From Rhizobium binae (GTDB lineage Bacteria; Pseudomonadota; Alphaproteobacteria; Rhizobiales; Rhizobiaceae): 64,000 nt of DNA. Each line of letters starts with the position of its first letter. Position 1 is the first letter of the stretch. The notes beneath the pieces were generated by a model. It worked only from the letters and a program-made list of their open reading frames with translations. It was not told the DNA's origin and did no database searches. Of the stretch, positions 37,183 to 44,741 are shown piece after piece. The stretch lies in the NCBI RefSeq assembly GCF_017357225.1, contig NZ_CP071604.1, forward strand, positions 2,111,001 to 2,175,000. Direction: 5' to 3'. Both the position numbers and the translations under genes were made by a program.

Positions 37183-37758
37183 ATGGCGATGTCTGCAGCA
37201 CTCTTAAAAGAGCGGGTGAAAAGGTTCGAGGACTTCCTCAATCCGGATTGGCCGTCACTGGATGCCGACCCGGGAGAGGTGGCAGCCGCTTACGCGCGGG
37301 GTTTCGCAAAATTTGTCCTTAAACTTCGCTCTGCTGATGCACTCGATCGAGCAGGCCTCGCTGAGGAGGTTGAAAGTGCGATTCAAGACAACAATAGAGC
37401 GGCCCTGATAGGCTTGAGACTTGCTTGCCTGGATTACGGCACGAGCGCGTATAAAAACGTCTTGCGCTCGCGTCAGGTCCTCCAACAAATGCAGCAACTT
37501 ATCGATCAGCGTGCCGCTCGCATTAGCGACCCGGGCAAGCGGAGATACTTTCGCGCAAAAAGCGCTGAATCTATCAAAGCGCACGAGCAGGCGGTGGGAA
37601 TAGAAGAGGCCTTTATCTCTTATCTTCAGCAGGAGATTCAGCCGAAGATCGATAGTAAGATTCGGGAACAAGCCCGAGCCATTGCCGGTGATGAAGCGGC
37701 TATTCGGGAAGACCTAAATAAACGATATCCAATAGTCACGGCATACTTGGCTAGATGA
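37183..37758 (+). CDS. Unknown partner of Doc-type toxin (191 aa)
   Basis: ATG 37183 follows AAAAGG. The product is a helical, charged protein with long amphipathic stretches (for example RAKSAESIKAHEQAVGIEEA). Its stop overlaps the start of the Doc-like gene (ATGA), so the two are translationally coupled. Normal Phd antitoxins are about 70 residues with an AbrB/YefM-type DNA-binding domain; nothing of that kind is visible. It may be a new antitoxin class or a co-toxin. The gene looks more AT-rich than the phage late genes. Confidence 0.7.
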   Translation: MAMSAALLKERVKRFEDFLNPDWPSLDADPGEVAAAYARGFAKFVLKLRSADALDRAGLAEEVESAIQDNNRAALIGLRLACLDYGTSAYKNVLRSRQVLQQMQQLIDQRAARISDPGKRRYFRAKSAESIKAHEQAVGIEEAFISYLQQEIQPKIDSKIREQARAIAGDEAAIREDLNKRYPIVTAYLAR

Positions 37759-38144
37759 CCACGCCAATCTGGGTAGATGTCGAGAGCGTGGTTACGATCA
37801 ACGCCCAGCAGGTCTTTAGGACTGGCGAGACGCACTTTTTGCGAGACCTTGGCGCGTTGGAAAGCGCCGTGATGTCGCCAAGGAACCATTGGCTCTACGA
37901 GAGCCAAGATCTCGTGCGAGCGTTTGGCATTATGCTCTTCGCGATCGCGAAGGCGCACGCCTTCGAACAAGGCAACAAAAGAACAGCGTTTCACGCCAGC
38001 GCAGAGTTTTTAGCGAAAAATGGAGCCACCCTAATTATGCCTGATGATGAGTTCTGGGCTAGCAAGATCGAGGACGTCGTCTCAGGACGGGCACAGCTGG
38101 GAGACTTCATCAGAGTTATTAGGATTTTCATTATTCTGCCCTGA
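37755..38144 (+). CDS. Doc/Fic-domain toxin
   Basis: A 129-residue protein with the Fic active-site loop HAFEQGNKRTAF (68-79), in the Doc-type form ending NKR rather than NGR. The residue before GNKR is Gln72 instead of the usual Asp/Asn. It has the Doc-type N-terminus (TGETHFLRDLGALESAV). Doc enzymes phosphorylate elongation factor Tu and stop growth. The gene overlaps its unknown partner and probably acts as a prophage-maintenance or anti-phage module. Confidence 0.85.
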   Translation: MTTPIWVDVESVVTINAQQVFRTGETHFLRDLGALESAVMSPRNHWLYESQDLVRAFGIMLFAIAKAHAFEQGNKRTAFHASAEFLAKNGATLIMPDDEFWASKIEDVVSGRAQLGDFIRVIRIFIILP

Positions 38145-38189
38145 AGGCCAATGTGCAGCCACCAATGTCTGTCTTAGATGCAGATCTGA

Positions 38190-38987
38190 TCAGGATCTCA
38201 CCCTATACGATGAGCGTGACGGTCTGATCTCGTACATGGAGCTGCCAAACAGGTGATGCAGCATAAAGCCGCGAACCATTTCCACTGGGGTGTTGTTTGC
38301 TGGACCTATGATAATTTTTGCGATCAACTCCTGCCGTTGCTCTTCGGGTATGCTTATATCCAGGTAAGGAGCGAGGTGGGTGCCTTTGGCAACATAGTTA
38401 CATTTCTCGTAGCCGGCCTCGTGAACGATACGCCATTCACGCTCCTCTTCAAAGCCTGGGTTCTTGAAAGCGAACGCGAAATTCTTTGTTGCCTCTAACG
38501 AGATATCGGTGGGCTTTCGTTGTCGCTGCTTTTCGACGATCTGCGTAACAATACGTTCCTGCTCGCCCTCGTCATAAATCACTTTAATCGCCCGGCCTCC
38601 CATCTTAGCGAGTTGCATTAGCTTCTCACCTCGGAAACCTATGCAGAATCCGCGACCGTCATCGGCGTAGCCGCGCCATTGGCTGAGCAGATCGCATTGC
38701 TCTGACAGGCACAATCCCAGGATAGCAGCTTGATTGATGAAATCTCGCTGACTGTAATACCAGCGCGGAAGGAATTCCTGCGCGTTCTGCGCCTGGATAG
38801 CGTCCTTCAGTTTGCTGTCGTACCATTCGCCTTCCATGCTGTCATTGGACAGCCGTAGCGCCGATAGCCTGATGGTCGCGTTCGAAATGATCGCGTGGAA
38901 TGTCGCAGTGGAGCAGTAGTGATACAATATCTCAGGATTGCCATTGTATTGCTCTGGTTTTAACGGATCAGATTCAAAATCAATCAT
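38190..38987 (-). CDS. DUF2971 domain protein
   Basis: A 265-residue protein with the family's pattern: LYHYCSTATFHAIISNATIR, then RLSNDSMEGEWYDSKL, then LCLSEQCDLLSQWRGYADDG and later EEEREWRIVHE. The family is widespread as accessory cargo and its function is unknown; some members occur near defence genes. The gene is leftward, convergent with the Doc gene, and more AT-rich than the structural genes, suggesting later acquisition. Confidence 0.8.
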   Translation of the reverse strand: MIDFESDPLKPEQYNGNPEILYHYCSTATFHAIISNATIRLSALRLSNDSMEGEWYDSKLKDAIQAQNAQEFLPRWYYSQRDFINQAAILGLCLSEQCDLLSQWRGYADDGRGFCIGFRGEKLMQLAKMGGRAIKVIYDEGEQERIVTQIVEKQRQRKPTDISLEATKNFAFAFKNPGFEEEREWRIVHEAGYEKCNYVAKGTHLAPYLDISIPEEQRQELIAKIIIGPANNTPVEMVRGFMLHHLFGSSMYEIRPSRSSYRVRS

Positions 38988-39069
38988 AGTATCTTTTCTT
39001 TTCGTGTTCGGTATTATGCGACAATTTTATATGTTGCGCGCCTCGCCGCGGCAAGTAATCCTCAATACA

Positions 39070-39444
39070 TTATCCACACCAGTCGTTCCGCTGCTTCGGG
39101 CTCCAGCTGCGAGCGAAGCCTTCCTTCAGCAGCTTCTTGCCGATTTCTTCACCATTCATTCGGTAGATGTTGACGAGCGGCCGGTGCGTTGGTGTCTTGT
39201 CCACCGCGCCGCTGAACATCACACGCAGTCCCTTTTCAGCCAAAAGCTCTTTCAGCCTGCCTTTTGCAATCAGCGCCAGCTTCCGTTCCTTGACGCACTT
39301 CGCGTGGCTCCCGATCTCCGGCGTGTCGATGCCCGAAACGAACGGAACACCTTCTCCCAGCAGTCGCATGTTCTGCCCATCGCATTTCACGGTGTCGCCG
39401 TCGACGGCCGTCAGCGAGGCGCATAGTATCAATCCAGCAATCAT
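39070..39444 (-). CDS. Staphylococcal-nuclease-like (thermonuclease) protein
   Basis: A 124-residue protein starting with a probable signal peptide and then AVDGDTVKCDGQNMRLLG, GIDTPEIG and GRLKELLAEKGL, the order of SNase motifs. It lacks the second half found in full nucleases, and a clear Arg-Glu catalytic pair is hard to place, so activity is uncertain. It is the last gene of a leftward four-gene block (39070-40190). Confidence 0.82.
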   Translation of the reverse strand: MIAGLILCASLTAVDGDTVKCDGQNMRLLGEGVPFVSGIDTPEIGSHAKCVKERKLALIAKGRLKELLAEKGLRVMFSGAVDKTPTHRPLVNIYRMNGEEIGKKLLKEGFARSWSPKQRNDWCG

Positions 39445-39665
39445 TGAACGGTCGTCCCACCCTCCGCAGCCTCGAGGTTCCGTCGCAGCGCTTGTTCGTG
39501 TTCGAAAGATTTATGCGGGAAATGCTCAAAGCACCACCATAGTGTCGCCACGGCGGGCGAGGGGCTGTTACCCCAGCTTCCCCAATTGTCGCAGCCTTGG
39601 TGCTCGCAATAATGGACGTAGAGGTCTGGCGCTTTAGCCAGCGGTGACCTGTCAATGTCGCTCAT
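39441..39665 (-). CDS. Small Cys/His protein of the SNase block
   Basis: The start is set at 39665 because AGGAGGT precedes it. The 74-residue product has CEHQGCDNWGSWG and a later WWCFEH, which could form a small zinc site. Its stop overlaps the SNase start by 4 bases (ATGA) and its start overlaps the upstream gene's stop, so it belongs to the same operon. Function unknown. Confidence 0.7.
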   Translation of the reverse strand: MSDIDRSPLAKAPDLYVHYCEHQGCDNWGSWGNSPSPAVATLWWCFEHFPHKSFEHEQALRRNLEAAEGGTTVQ

Positions 39666-39976
39666 TTGACCTCCTGGAGTTGCCAGCGCGCCTTCGGCTT
39701 CGGCCATCCGTTCTTAGCCGCGCGAAAATCAGCCTCAGTTTCGGCCTTTCTCCTGGCCTCCATGGCGCCGGTCGCCCAGACTGTAATCCGCATGCGGCCA
39801 GCTCTGAAGACGAAACGGCGCTCGGAGGCGTGCTTGCCGGCGGTATATCCTGCACGGAAACAAGCCCGCGCGGCTGACCGGCTGACGCTGTCGCGAAACG
39901 ATGGCGGCTGCGACCGCCACCAGTCGTTAAATGCCACATCGAAGGTAACGTTTTTTGGTTGCGGGCGGTCAAGCAT
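39662..39976 (-). CDS. Small phage-type protein, unknown
   Basis: A 104-residue basic protein with DWWRSQPPSFRDSVSRSAAR and an AWKN-type tail. It is translationally coupled (4-base overlap) to the next gene downstream. Similar short Trp-rich proteins occur in rhizobial prophages, and no function is known. Confidence 0.7.
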   Translation of the reverse strand: MLDRPQPKNVTFDVAFNDWWRSQPPSFRDSVSRSAARACFRAGYTAGKHASERRFVFRAGRMRITVWATGAMEARRKAETEADFRAAKNGWPKPKARWQLQEVK

Positions 39977-39977
39977 A

Positions 39978-40190
39978 TCAGTCTCGCTCGTAGCTCGGGC
40001 GCCACCCGCGCGTGATGCCTCGGCCCATAGCGCCTTCGGTCAGCACCAACTGCCAGCGAAGGTGGCGGATGTCTGCCAGGAGGGTTCCTATCGCGGCTTG
40101 CGCATCGCCTTTGTGATAAGCAAGCACCTCTGCGATCTCATCATCAACCATGGCTTCGCCGATCGGCTGCGCGTGCATTCCGTGCTCCAT
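39978..40190 (-). CDS. Small phage-type protein, unknown
   Basis: A 70-residue protein containing EVLAYHKGDAQAAIGTLLAD and ending ITRGWRPSYERD, a pattern that I recall from rhizobial prophages. It is the first gene of the leftward block that ends with the SNase gene. ATG 40190 is used; an ATG four codons in is also possible. Confidence 0.72.
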   Translation of the reverse strand: MEHGMHAQPIGEAMVDDEIAEVLAYHKGDAQAAIGTLLADIRHLRWQLVLTEGAMGRGITRGWRPSYERD

Positions 40191-40284
40191 ACTTTCCGTT
40201 GTCAGATTGGCGGCCGCCTCGCCGATGTTCTTATTATGTTCACGTCAGCAGATGAGTCAATAATCAGTTTAGGCAAATTGATTT

Positions 40285-40482
40285 TTAAGATGTTGCTGCT
40301 GAACTGCGGTCTTGATGATGGTGCCTCGCAAGTCTTCCCAGCCGCTGCTCAGTGAGACCGAAGCGCCGATCCGCAGCCGCCCGCGAAAGAAGCGTGACCC
40401 CGCCCAATCCCAGCTGCTGCTCGACCCAGTGCCGGCGCGCATCGAGCCGTGCCTGGCGCTGCTGTTGGTCTTCGTCGTGCAA
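40285..40482 (-). pseudogene. Truncated leftward gene fragment
   Basis: A leftward frame with HDEDQQQRQARLDARRHWV and HHHQDRSSAATS. It has no proper start codon; its upstream end meets the tailspike-like fragment that begins at about 40478. It was probably cut when that fragment arrived. Confidence 0.35.
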
Positions 40483-40700
40483 TCGTATCCCTTGGAGGAA
40501 ACAATATTCCTCGCATCGCCGACAGCCAGCCCCCCCCCGGGGGGGGGTCGGTCAACGATACCACTGTACGTGTCAGTGGCCTCGCTTACGTGAGCGACAT
40601 CAGTGGCGGGTTCAGGCTTAGCCTTTACCAAAACTCAGGCGCCGCTCTGAATGCTAGCAATGTGCAACTGTCGGTCACGAAGTCGATGCCGAACAACTGA
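40478..40700 (+). pseudogene. Orphan tailspike C-terminal domain (duplicate)
   Basis: The frame reads AIVSLGGNNIPRIADSQ, VNDTTVRVSGLAYVSDISG and QLSVTKSMPNN, and it aligns over its whole length to the end of the tailspike at 30.3-30.49 kb (roughly three residues in four identical by eye). The rest of the tailspike is missing. Between IADSQ and SVNDT it has PPPGGG, encoded by a C9G9 run (40530-40547), where the complete copy has PGSA. It lies in the same orientation, 10 kb away, followed by a methyltransferase gene. Confidence 0.8.
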
Positions 40701-40758
40701 TGCTTCTTGACTTGGGATTCTAAATGAAGAACGGTCCGTGATCGACCAGAGGGCGTTT

Positions 40759-41844
40759 ATGAATCTCATTGACCTGATAAATCGTAAAGACCAGCGCCTG
40801 ACGCTGAATGGAAATTGGCGGCAGATCAAGGTTAGCTATAACGGCGCTGTGTGGCGCGGCGCCGAATTCTCTGACGGGGCTTCATGCACCATAAGCGGCA
40901 TCGACAAGGTCTACAGGCTCGCGTCTCTCCCGGGAGTAATTGGTTGGTTTGTTCGGCTTCGAAATATTGCCAAGTTGCCGGTTAATTTGTTTTCGCGGCG
41001 AGCGCAGGTGGAGATAGCCCTCTGGAAGAATGGGAAGCGTTTTGCGGCCCAACGGTTGAGGTTCGGCTTATCGGCGGTTGCGGTACCTATGCCCTGGACG
41101 AAAAAGCTGGGATCGATACCCGACGGCGCTGAATTGCATCTGTCATTCAAAGCCCCCAAGGGCTATTCCGTTGAGCTTCTTGCGCATAAGGCGCTCGATC
41201 GCGCAGAGATCTTAAAACGAGCCACCGGCAACGGAATCGAGATTGGCCCAGGGCCAAGACCTCAAGTACACCAAAGCGCCGCGACGTCGGTTCGATATGT
41301 TGAGGAAATGCCTATAGACAAATGGGCGGAACTCTATGATCCAACGGGAAAATACGGGACGCCGCAGGCCGACTTTTCGAAATATGTTATCGGAACCGCT
41401 GACAACCTGCCGGCTGAAGATAACTCGCTTGACTTCATCTTCAGTAGTCATGTGTTTGAACATCTCGCCAATCCTCTCGGGCATCTGGTCAGATGGCGGG
41501 ACAAGCTGGCCGCTGGCGGCGTTATCTTGGCGGTGATCCCGGAGATGCACTCGACAAAGGACGCGACAGGAAAGCCGTCGACGATCGAAGAGATTGAGAT
41601 CGAATTCAACGCCGGGATCTGGCGCCCGACACTGGCTCACTACGAGCGATATTTCAGCCTCCGCGGCATGCCACAGTCAGCGAACGAAATGATGGAGAAG
41701 AACAGCTCAATCCACGTTCACTTCTACGACAAACGCAATCTCGCAATCCTGCTGGAAAAGGCAGTGAAAGAGCATGGCTTCTCGTCCTACGAGATCATCC
41801 ACACCGAGAACCATAAGGACTTCTATTTTTCGATCTGGAAATAG
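40759..41844 (+). CDS. Class I SAM-dependent methyltransferase
   Basis: ATG 40759 follows AGAGGG. The product of 361 residues has an N-terminal extra domain (about 1-150) and then a Methyltransf_11-like core: NGIEIGPGPRPQ (SAM motif I), DFIFSSHVFEHLANPLGHL and AAGGVILAVIPE. Such two-part enzymes are often linked to polysaccharide modification. It sits directly after the orphan tailspike end, as the acyltransferase sits after the complete tailspike, so it may be a rival surface-modification cassette. Confidence 0.82.
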   Translation: MNLIDLINRKDQRLTLNGNWRQIKVSYNGAVWRGAEFSDGASCTISGIDKVYRLASLPGVIGWFVRLRNIAKLPVNLFSRRAQVEIALWKNGKRFAAQRLRFGLSAVAVPMPWTKKLGSIPDGAELHLSFKAPKGYSVELLAHKALDRAEILKRATGNGIEIGPGPRPQVHQSAATSVRYVEEMPIDKWAELYDPTGKYGTPQADFSKYVIGTADNLPAEDNSLDFIFSSHVFEHLANPLGHLVRWRDKLAAGGVILAVIPEMHSTKDATGKPSTIEEIEIEFNAGIWRPTLAHYERYFSLRGMPQSANEMMEKNSSIHVHFYDKRNLAILLEKAVKEHGFSSYEIIHTENHKDFYFSIWK

Positions 41845-42283
41845 ACAAGGAACTTGGCGGGCCGCGAGGCTAGCTCGCCGTACCGGTTGCTATCTTGTCT
41901 GAGGTATTCGATCAGTTTTTTTGGCCCGAATTTCTGGCCATCTCGTCGGTTTTCCTGGATCGGTTGCGGAGGCCATGACAGCCGCAATAATGCATGCGCA
42001 AACCATCGCAATCGCGGCAAATCGGTATGTCGTTACCCAAATACGGCTATCCATGCAGCCTCAATGAAATCGCTTCGGCGCGTCCTCGATCTGTTCCAGG
42101 ATCCGAATAAGTCCCAGGACTGCGTTGGCGTTGAGACCCGCCAGAATGAGACCGGAGCGCTCAGCAATTTTGCCGGTGCGCCAATCGAAAATTGTCTATG
42201 TCTGGTCTTTGCGGGCGCCAAAGCGCGGATCTCGATCATGAATTCGTCTCCATCTGCTCCGGACACGGTGGGCCGCTTTGCGT
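41845..42283. other. 439-bp region without a convincing gene
   Basis: The open frames here (41854-42339 +, 42033-42266 -) have no ribosome binding sites and poor protein character. Nothing else was recognised. It lies between the methyltransferase stop and a convergent lipoprotein gene and may be debris from earlier exchange. Confidence 0.5.
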
Positions 42284-42649
42284 CTAGAACGCAGCCGCAG
42301 CCTTGCCAAACACGAAGTCGGCTTCGGTTCCATCGTTGAGGCGCACTCGACCAGAGCCATCGACTTTATTTGCCTCACGGGTAGCGATTACGAAGCCCTT
42401 GCGGCCGTCGGAGCACTGAACCGGCATGGAGATCGTGACGGACTGGTCCAACGCATTGTATGTGCCGGCGCACTTTGTCTCTTTGCCCTTCAGCTTGCCG
42501 GCCACCGTGAATGATCCACCGGACACTGCGGCGGTTGCCGTGCCGCGCATCACCTCGCCGTTACTCGAAATGACAGCGACCGGAACGGTGAAACCGCACG
42601 ACGACAAACACACCGCGACAGCGGCGACAACAAAAATGTTAGATTTCAT
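42284..42649 (-). CDS. Putative lipoprotein, unknown function
   Basis: The start is set at 42649 so that a proper signal peptide with lipobox L15-S-S-C18 results. The 121-residue lipoprotein contains EVMRGTATAAVSGGSFTVAG and a C-terminal SGRVRLNDGTEADFVFG repeat-like strand. Similar small lipoproteins occur in rhizobial prophages; role unknown, possibly exclusion. Confidence 0.75.
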   Translation of the reverse strand: MKSNIFVVAAVAVCLSSCGFTVPVAVISSNGEVMRGTATAAVSGGSFTVAGKLKGKETKCAGTYNALDQSVTISMPVQCSDGRKGFVIATREANKVDGSGRVRLNDGTEADFVFGKAAAAF

Positions 42650-42699
42650 AGAAAGCCCCTCAACCCACGCGCGCAATCTGCACGAATGGTGGTGTGGGG

Positions 42700-42930
42700 T
42701 CAAGACGGATCGCGCAGGCGGACGCCAGGGCCGTTGCCGTTAGAGTCGATGAAAATAACGCCGGCCGCTTCGAGTGCGAGGCGAATAGCATCGACGGTTC
42801 GGGATTTCAGGATCTCATCGCCCTTTTCGAAACGAGTGATGGTATTAGTCGAAACTTTTGCCGCTTCGGCAAGCTCCCGCACTCCCATGCCAAGCGCGGC
42901 ACGCGCCATCCTACACTGCGAGGGCAACAT
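42700..42930 (-). CDS. XRE/Cro-type repressor-like HTH protein
   Basis: A 76-residue protein with an HTH_XRE domain: ARAALGMGVRELAEAAKVST, then NTITRFEKGDEILKSRTVDA. It is read leftward and its start overlaps one copy of a repeat (GTAGCGAAAA) that lies with its palindrome in front of the divergent gene at 43033. This is a plausible prophage or cargo regulator, repressing both genes. Confidence 0.85.
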   Translation of the reverse strand: MLPSQCRMARAALGMGVRELAEAAKVSTNTITRFEKGDEILKSRTVDAIRLALEAAGVIFIDSNGNGPGVRLRDPS

Positions 42931-43008
42931 TTTCGCTACTCCGTTGCGATTTCGCCTTGACGTGGCGATTATCTGTGGTATTTGTCTACATCGTAGCGAA
43001 AACGCTAC
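42930..43008. promoter_or_regulatory. Divergent promoter with operator repeats
   Basis: GTAGCG-AAAA-CGCTAC is a perfect 16-nt dyad at 42993-43008, and its half site repeats as TTTTCGCTAC at 42930-42939, just at the HTH gene start. A possible rightward promoter is TTGACG (42957-42962) with TATTTG (42979-42984), 16 bases apart. The layout suggests autoregulation by the HTH protein. Confidence 0.6.
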
Positions 43009-43032
43009 CGAAACGCAACGAGGAGACTAAAA

Positions 43033-43302
43033 ATGCTAGCCGCACCGGCCACAATCGACAGACCCGCACTGCCGCGTTCGCTTCTCGGCAGAAGAAGACG
43101 CCCCATCAACCCGGACTATTTTTTTGAATACGAGATCGGTCAGGTAGTCGTGCTGGAGTGCACAGGCGAGACTGCCGTTGTTGCCGGCCGCTTCCAAATG
43201 ATAGGATGCATCGACGAATATTTTATCGAAGTGATCGGCGCGAAGTGCGAGCCGCTACAAGTGCAGGCTCACCAAATCCGCGAAGACACCACACGTTCTT
43301 GA
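43033..43302 (+). CDS. Small unknown protein divergent from the repressor
   Basis: ATG 43033 follows GAGGAG. The 89-residue product contains INPDYFFEYEIGQVVVLECTG and VAGRFQMIGCIDEYFIEVIG, suggesting a small beta-barrel. It is divergent from the HTH gene and shares its operator. No family is recognised; function unknown. Confidence 0.7.
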   Translation: MLAAPATIDRPALPRSLLGRRRRPINPDYFFEYEIGQVVVLECTGETAVVAGRFQMIGCIDEYFIEVIGAKCEPLQVQAHQIREDTTRS

Positions 43303-43741
43303 GTTTCAATCCTGCCGGTCCATCACCCGGCAGGCCAGCGGCGCCGCTTGAACCGGTGCCGTGGCCGGACGCGTTTTCGCTCTCGATGCGCCTCCGGTTT
43401 CATTCGGCCCGCCCTGGCCGATACGCGCTCGGTCGCAGTCGCCGCATGACGCGGCCGAGCGCTCACCGAACACCATAGGCCGGCGCGATCACCACCCGCG
43501 ACCACACCAGCGGCGCGTCGGCCGGCTCTATTGACTGCATGCAAGAGTTGCGCTAACAAAAACCTAGCGGACATAGGTGCCGCATCGCCTCAGGGCCATG
43601 TCTCGAAGCGCTAGCGTTTACGAGACTCTTCAACGCAACGAATCATCCGCTTTGCGGACATCGGAAAACTGCGCGCTCAAGCGGAGCTCGCGGATGATCA
43701 ATCACGCGCGCCTTGAGCCGCGTTGCTAGAGGAGACCTGAC
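43303..43741. other. 439-bp region, hairpins but no gene
   Basis: It holds the hairpin CCTGCCGG/CCGGCAGG (about 43312-43335), which may terminate the upstream gene. Longer dyads occur around 43600-43720, for example ATCATCCGC/GCGGATGAT. The leftward frame at 43323-43574 is Arg-rich shadow. The structured part directly before the 43742 gene could act as an mRNA leader. Confidence 0.45.
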
Positions 43742-44131
43742 ATGACCAACACCCTTTCCTTCGAGCTCAACAAAACCGCAGAATGGCGCACCCGCAAGCT
43801 CGAGCGCCACCCCGAAGACTCCCGAAATCAGACTGCACGAATATTGCTAGCCCAGTTGTCCGAGCAGGATGCAAACGTTGAATTGGCGCGCCGCTATGAC
43901 GCCATTCAAGACGATGAGGAAATCAGCGCTGAACGCCTTGGTGAGGTCCATTCTGAAATCCTGGCGGAAATCGGTTTTAGCTGGGAACCGAAGCACGTCG
44001 ATGAAGTGCTGGAGCGGATCATCAATCGGGCAACGGGCAAGGCGCCAACCTTGACTGATGTGATGGAGGTCCAACGTAAACGTGGCGAGGCAGACGCTGC
44101 GGCAGCCGTAGATGGAAAGACTGCCAACTAA
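43742..44131 (+). CDS. Unknown helical protein
   Basis: A 129-residue protein with AGAGGAG upstream. It is acidic and helical, with ARRYDAIQDDEEISAERLGE and ILAEIGFSWEPKHVDEVL. No family is recognised. A hairpin follows its stop. Confidence 0.65.
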   Translation: MTNTLSFELNKTAEWRTRKLERHPEDSRNQTARILLAQLSEQDANVELARRYDAIQDDEEISAERLGEVHSEILAEIGFSWEPKHVDEVLERIINRATGKAPTLTDVMEVQRKRGEADAAAAVDGKTAN

Positions 44132-44141
44132 TACAAGCGCT

Positions 44142-44169
44142 CCGTCGGCCTCACCAGCCGGCGGCTTTT
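44142..44169 (+). terminator. Terminator after 43742 gene
   Basis: CCGTCGGC (44142-44149) pairs with GCCGGCGG (44157-44164), one mismatch, followed by CTTTTCC. It lies about 10 bases beyond the stop. Confidence 0.6.
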
Positions 44170-44276
44170 CCGTTTCTCGGCGCTGTAGTAAACAGTGCAG
44201 ATGAACAGCACGCCCATCCATCTCCGACAGAAACGCGTGCGCCATCGGGGCGCACCGACTTCGTTCGGAGATCGAC

Positions 44277-44465
44277 ATGCATCACAAGAGAAAGCGCCCG
44301 CGCAAGGCTTCCTGCGGGCTCTGCAAGCCGCATAAAACGAACGGCAACTGCCCGCGTCACAAAAACATGCAGTGGGGCAACCTGCGCCGCTACCTCTCTG
44401 GATCTGACGAGCTTCGCTGCGAGGGTGTCAGGGTGTCGGACAGGGATCGGCCGTACAGGCAGTAG
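44277..44465 (+). CDS. Short Cys/His/Lys-rich protein
   Basis: A 62-residue protein with GGAG 6 bases upstream. It begins with basic residues, then CGLCKPHKTNGNCPRHKNM. Small CGLCKPHK-type proteins occur as accessory genes in rhizobia as I recall them. Function is unknown; zinc or nucleic acid binding is possible. Confidence 0.5.
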   Translation: MHHKRKRPRKASCGLCKPHKTNGNCPRHKNMQWGNLRRYLSGSDELRCEGVRVSDRDRPYRQ

Positions 44466-44470
44466 TGGGG

Positions 44471-44500
44471 GGTGAGGGATCGGCAGGGATCGGCCTCACC
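44471..44500. terminator. Hairpin between convergent genes
   Basis: GGTGAGG (44471-44477) and CCTCACC (44494-44500) frame a 16-base loop containing GGATCGGC twice, right between convergent genes. It may serve both directions; the T-content is low. Confidence 0.4.
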
Positions 44501-44738
44501 TTCTAGTGGGGCTTTTCTGTAACTTCGGTCGTCTTGCTTTGCCCGAGAAGCTGCATGATGGCGACTTCGTCATGTGCTTAAAACTAGGGCTGCCGTCGTC
44601 GCTACTGTACGGCCGAACATAACGATTGCACTCGGGGCAAAGGTATACTGATTTACGCCTGTAAAGCGCCTCCTGTATTCTGCAGTCTTCTAGTTCACCC
44701 ATCAGGTTGCGCCGCTTGGCTGAGAGAAGAGGTGCCAT
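44496..44738 (-). CDS. Zinc-ribbon-like small protein
   Basis: An 80-residue protein with YLCPECNRYVRP, then a later HMTKSPSCSF, a pattern fitting a Cys/His zinc ribbon. ATG 44738 lies 3 bases after the upstream gene's stop; ATG 44702 is an alternative. It forms a leftward pair with the gene at 44742. Function unknown. Confidence 0.6.
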   Translation of the reverse strand: MAPLLSAKRRNLMGELEDCRIQEALYRRKSVYLCPECNRYVRPYSSDDGSPSFKHMTKSPSCSFSGKARRPKLQKSPTRR

Positions 44739-44741
44739 TAA

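Noticed and set aside
39070..39444. A fully active secreted nuclease as a defence weapon
   Set aside because: The SNase domain looks shortened and its catalytic pair cannot be placed with confidence, so no activity is claimed.
40478..40700. Diversity-generating retroelement (template/variable repeat of the tailspike end)
   Set aside because: No reverse transcriptase gene is in the window, and differences are not restricted to adenines; it looks like divergence or recombination.
41854..42339. 161-residue frame between methyltransferase and lipoprotein
   Set aside because: No ribosome binding site and unordered composition; part of it covers the lipoprotein gene.
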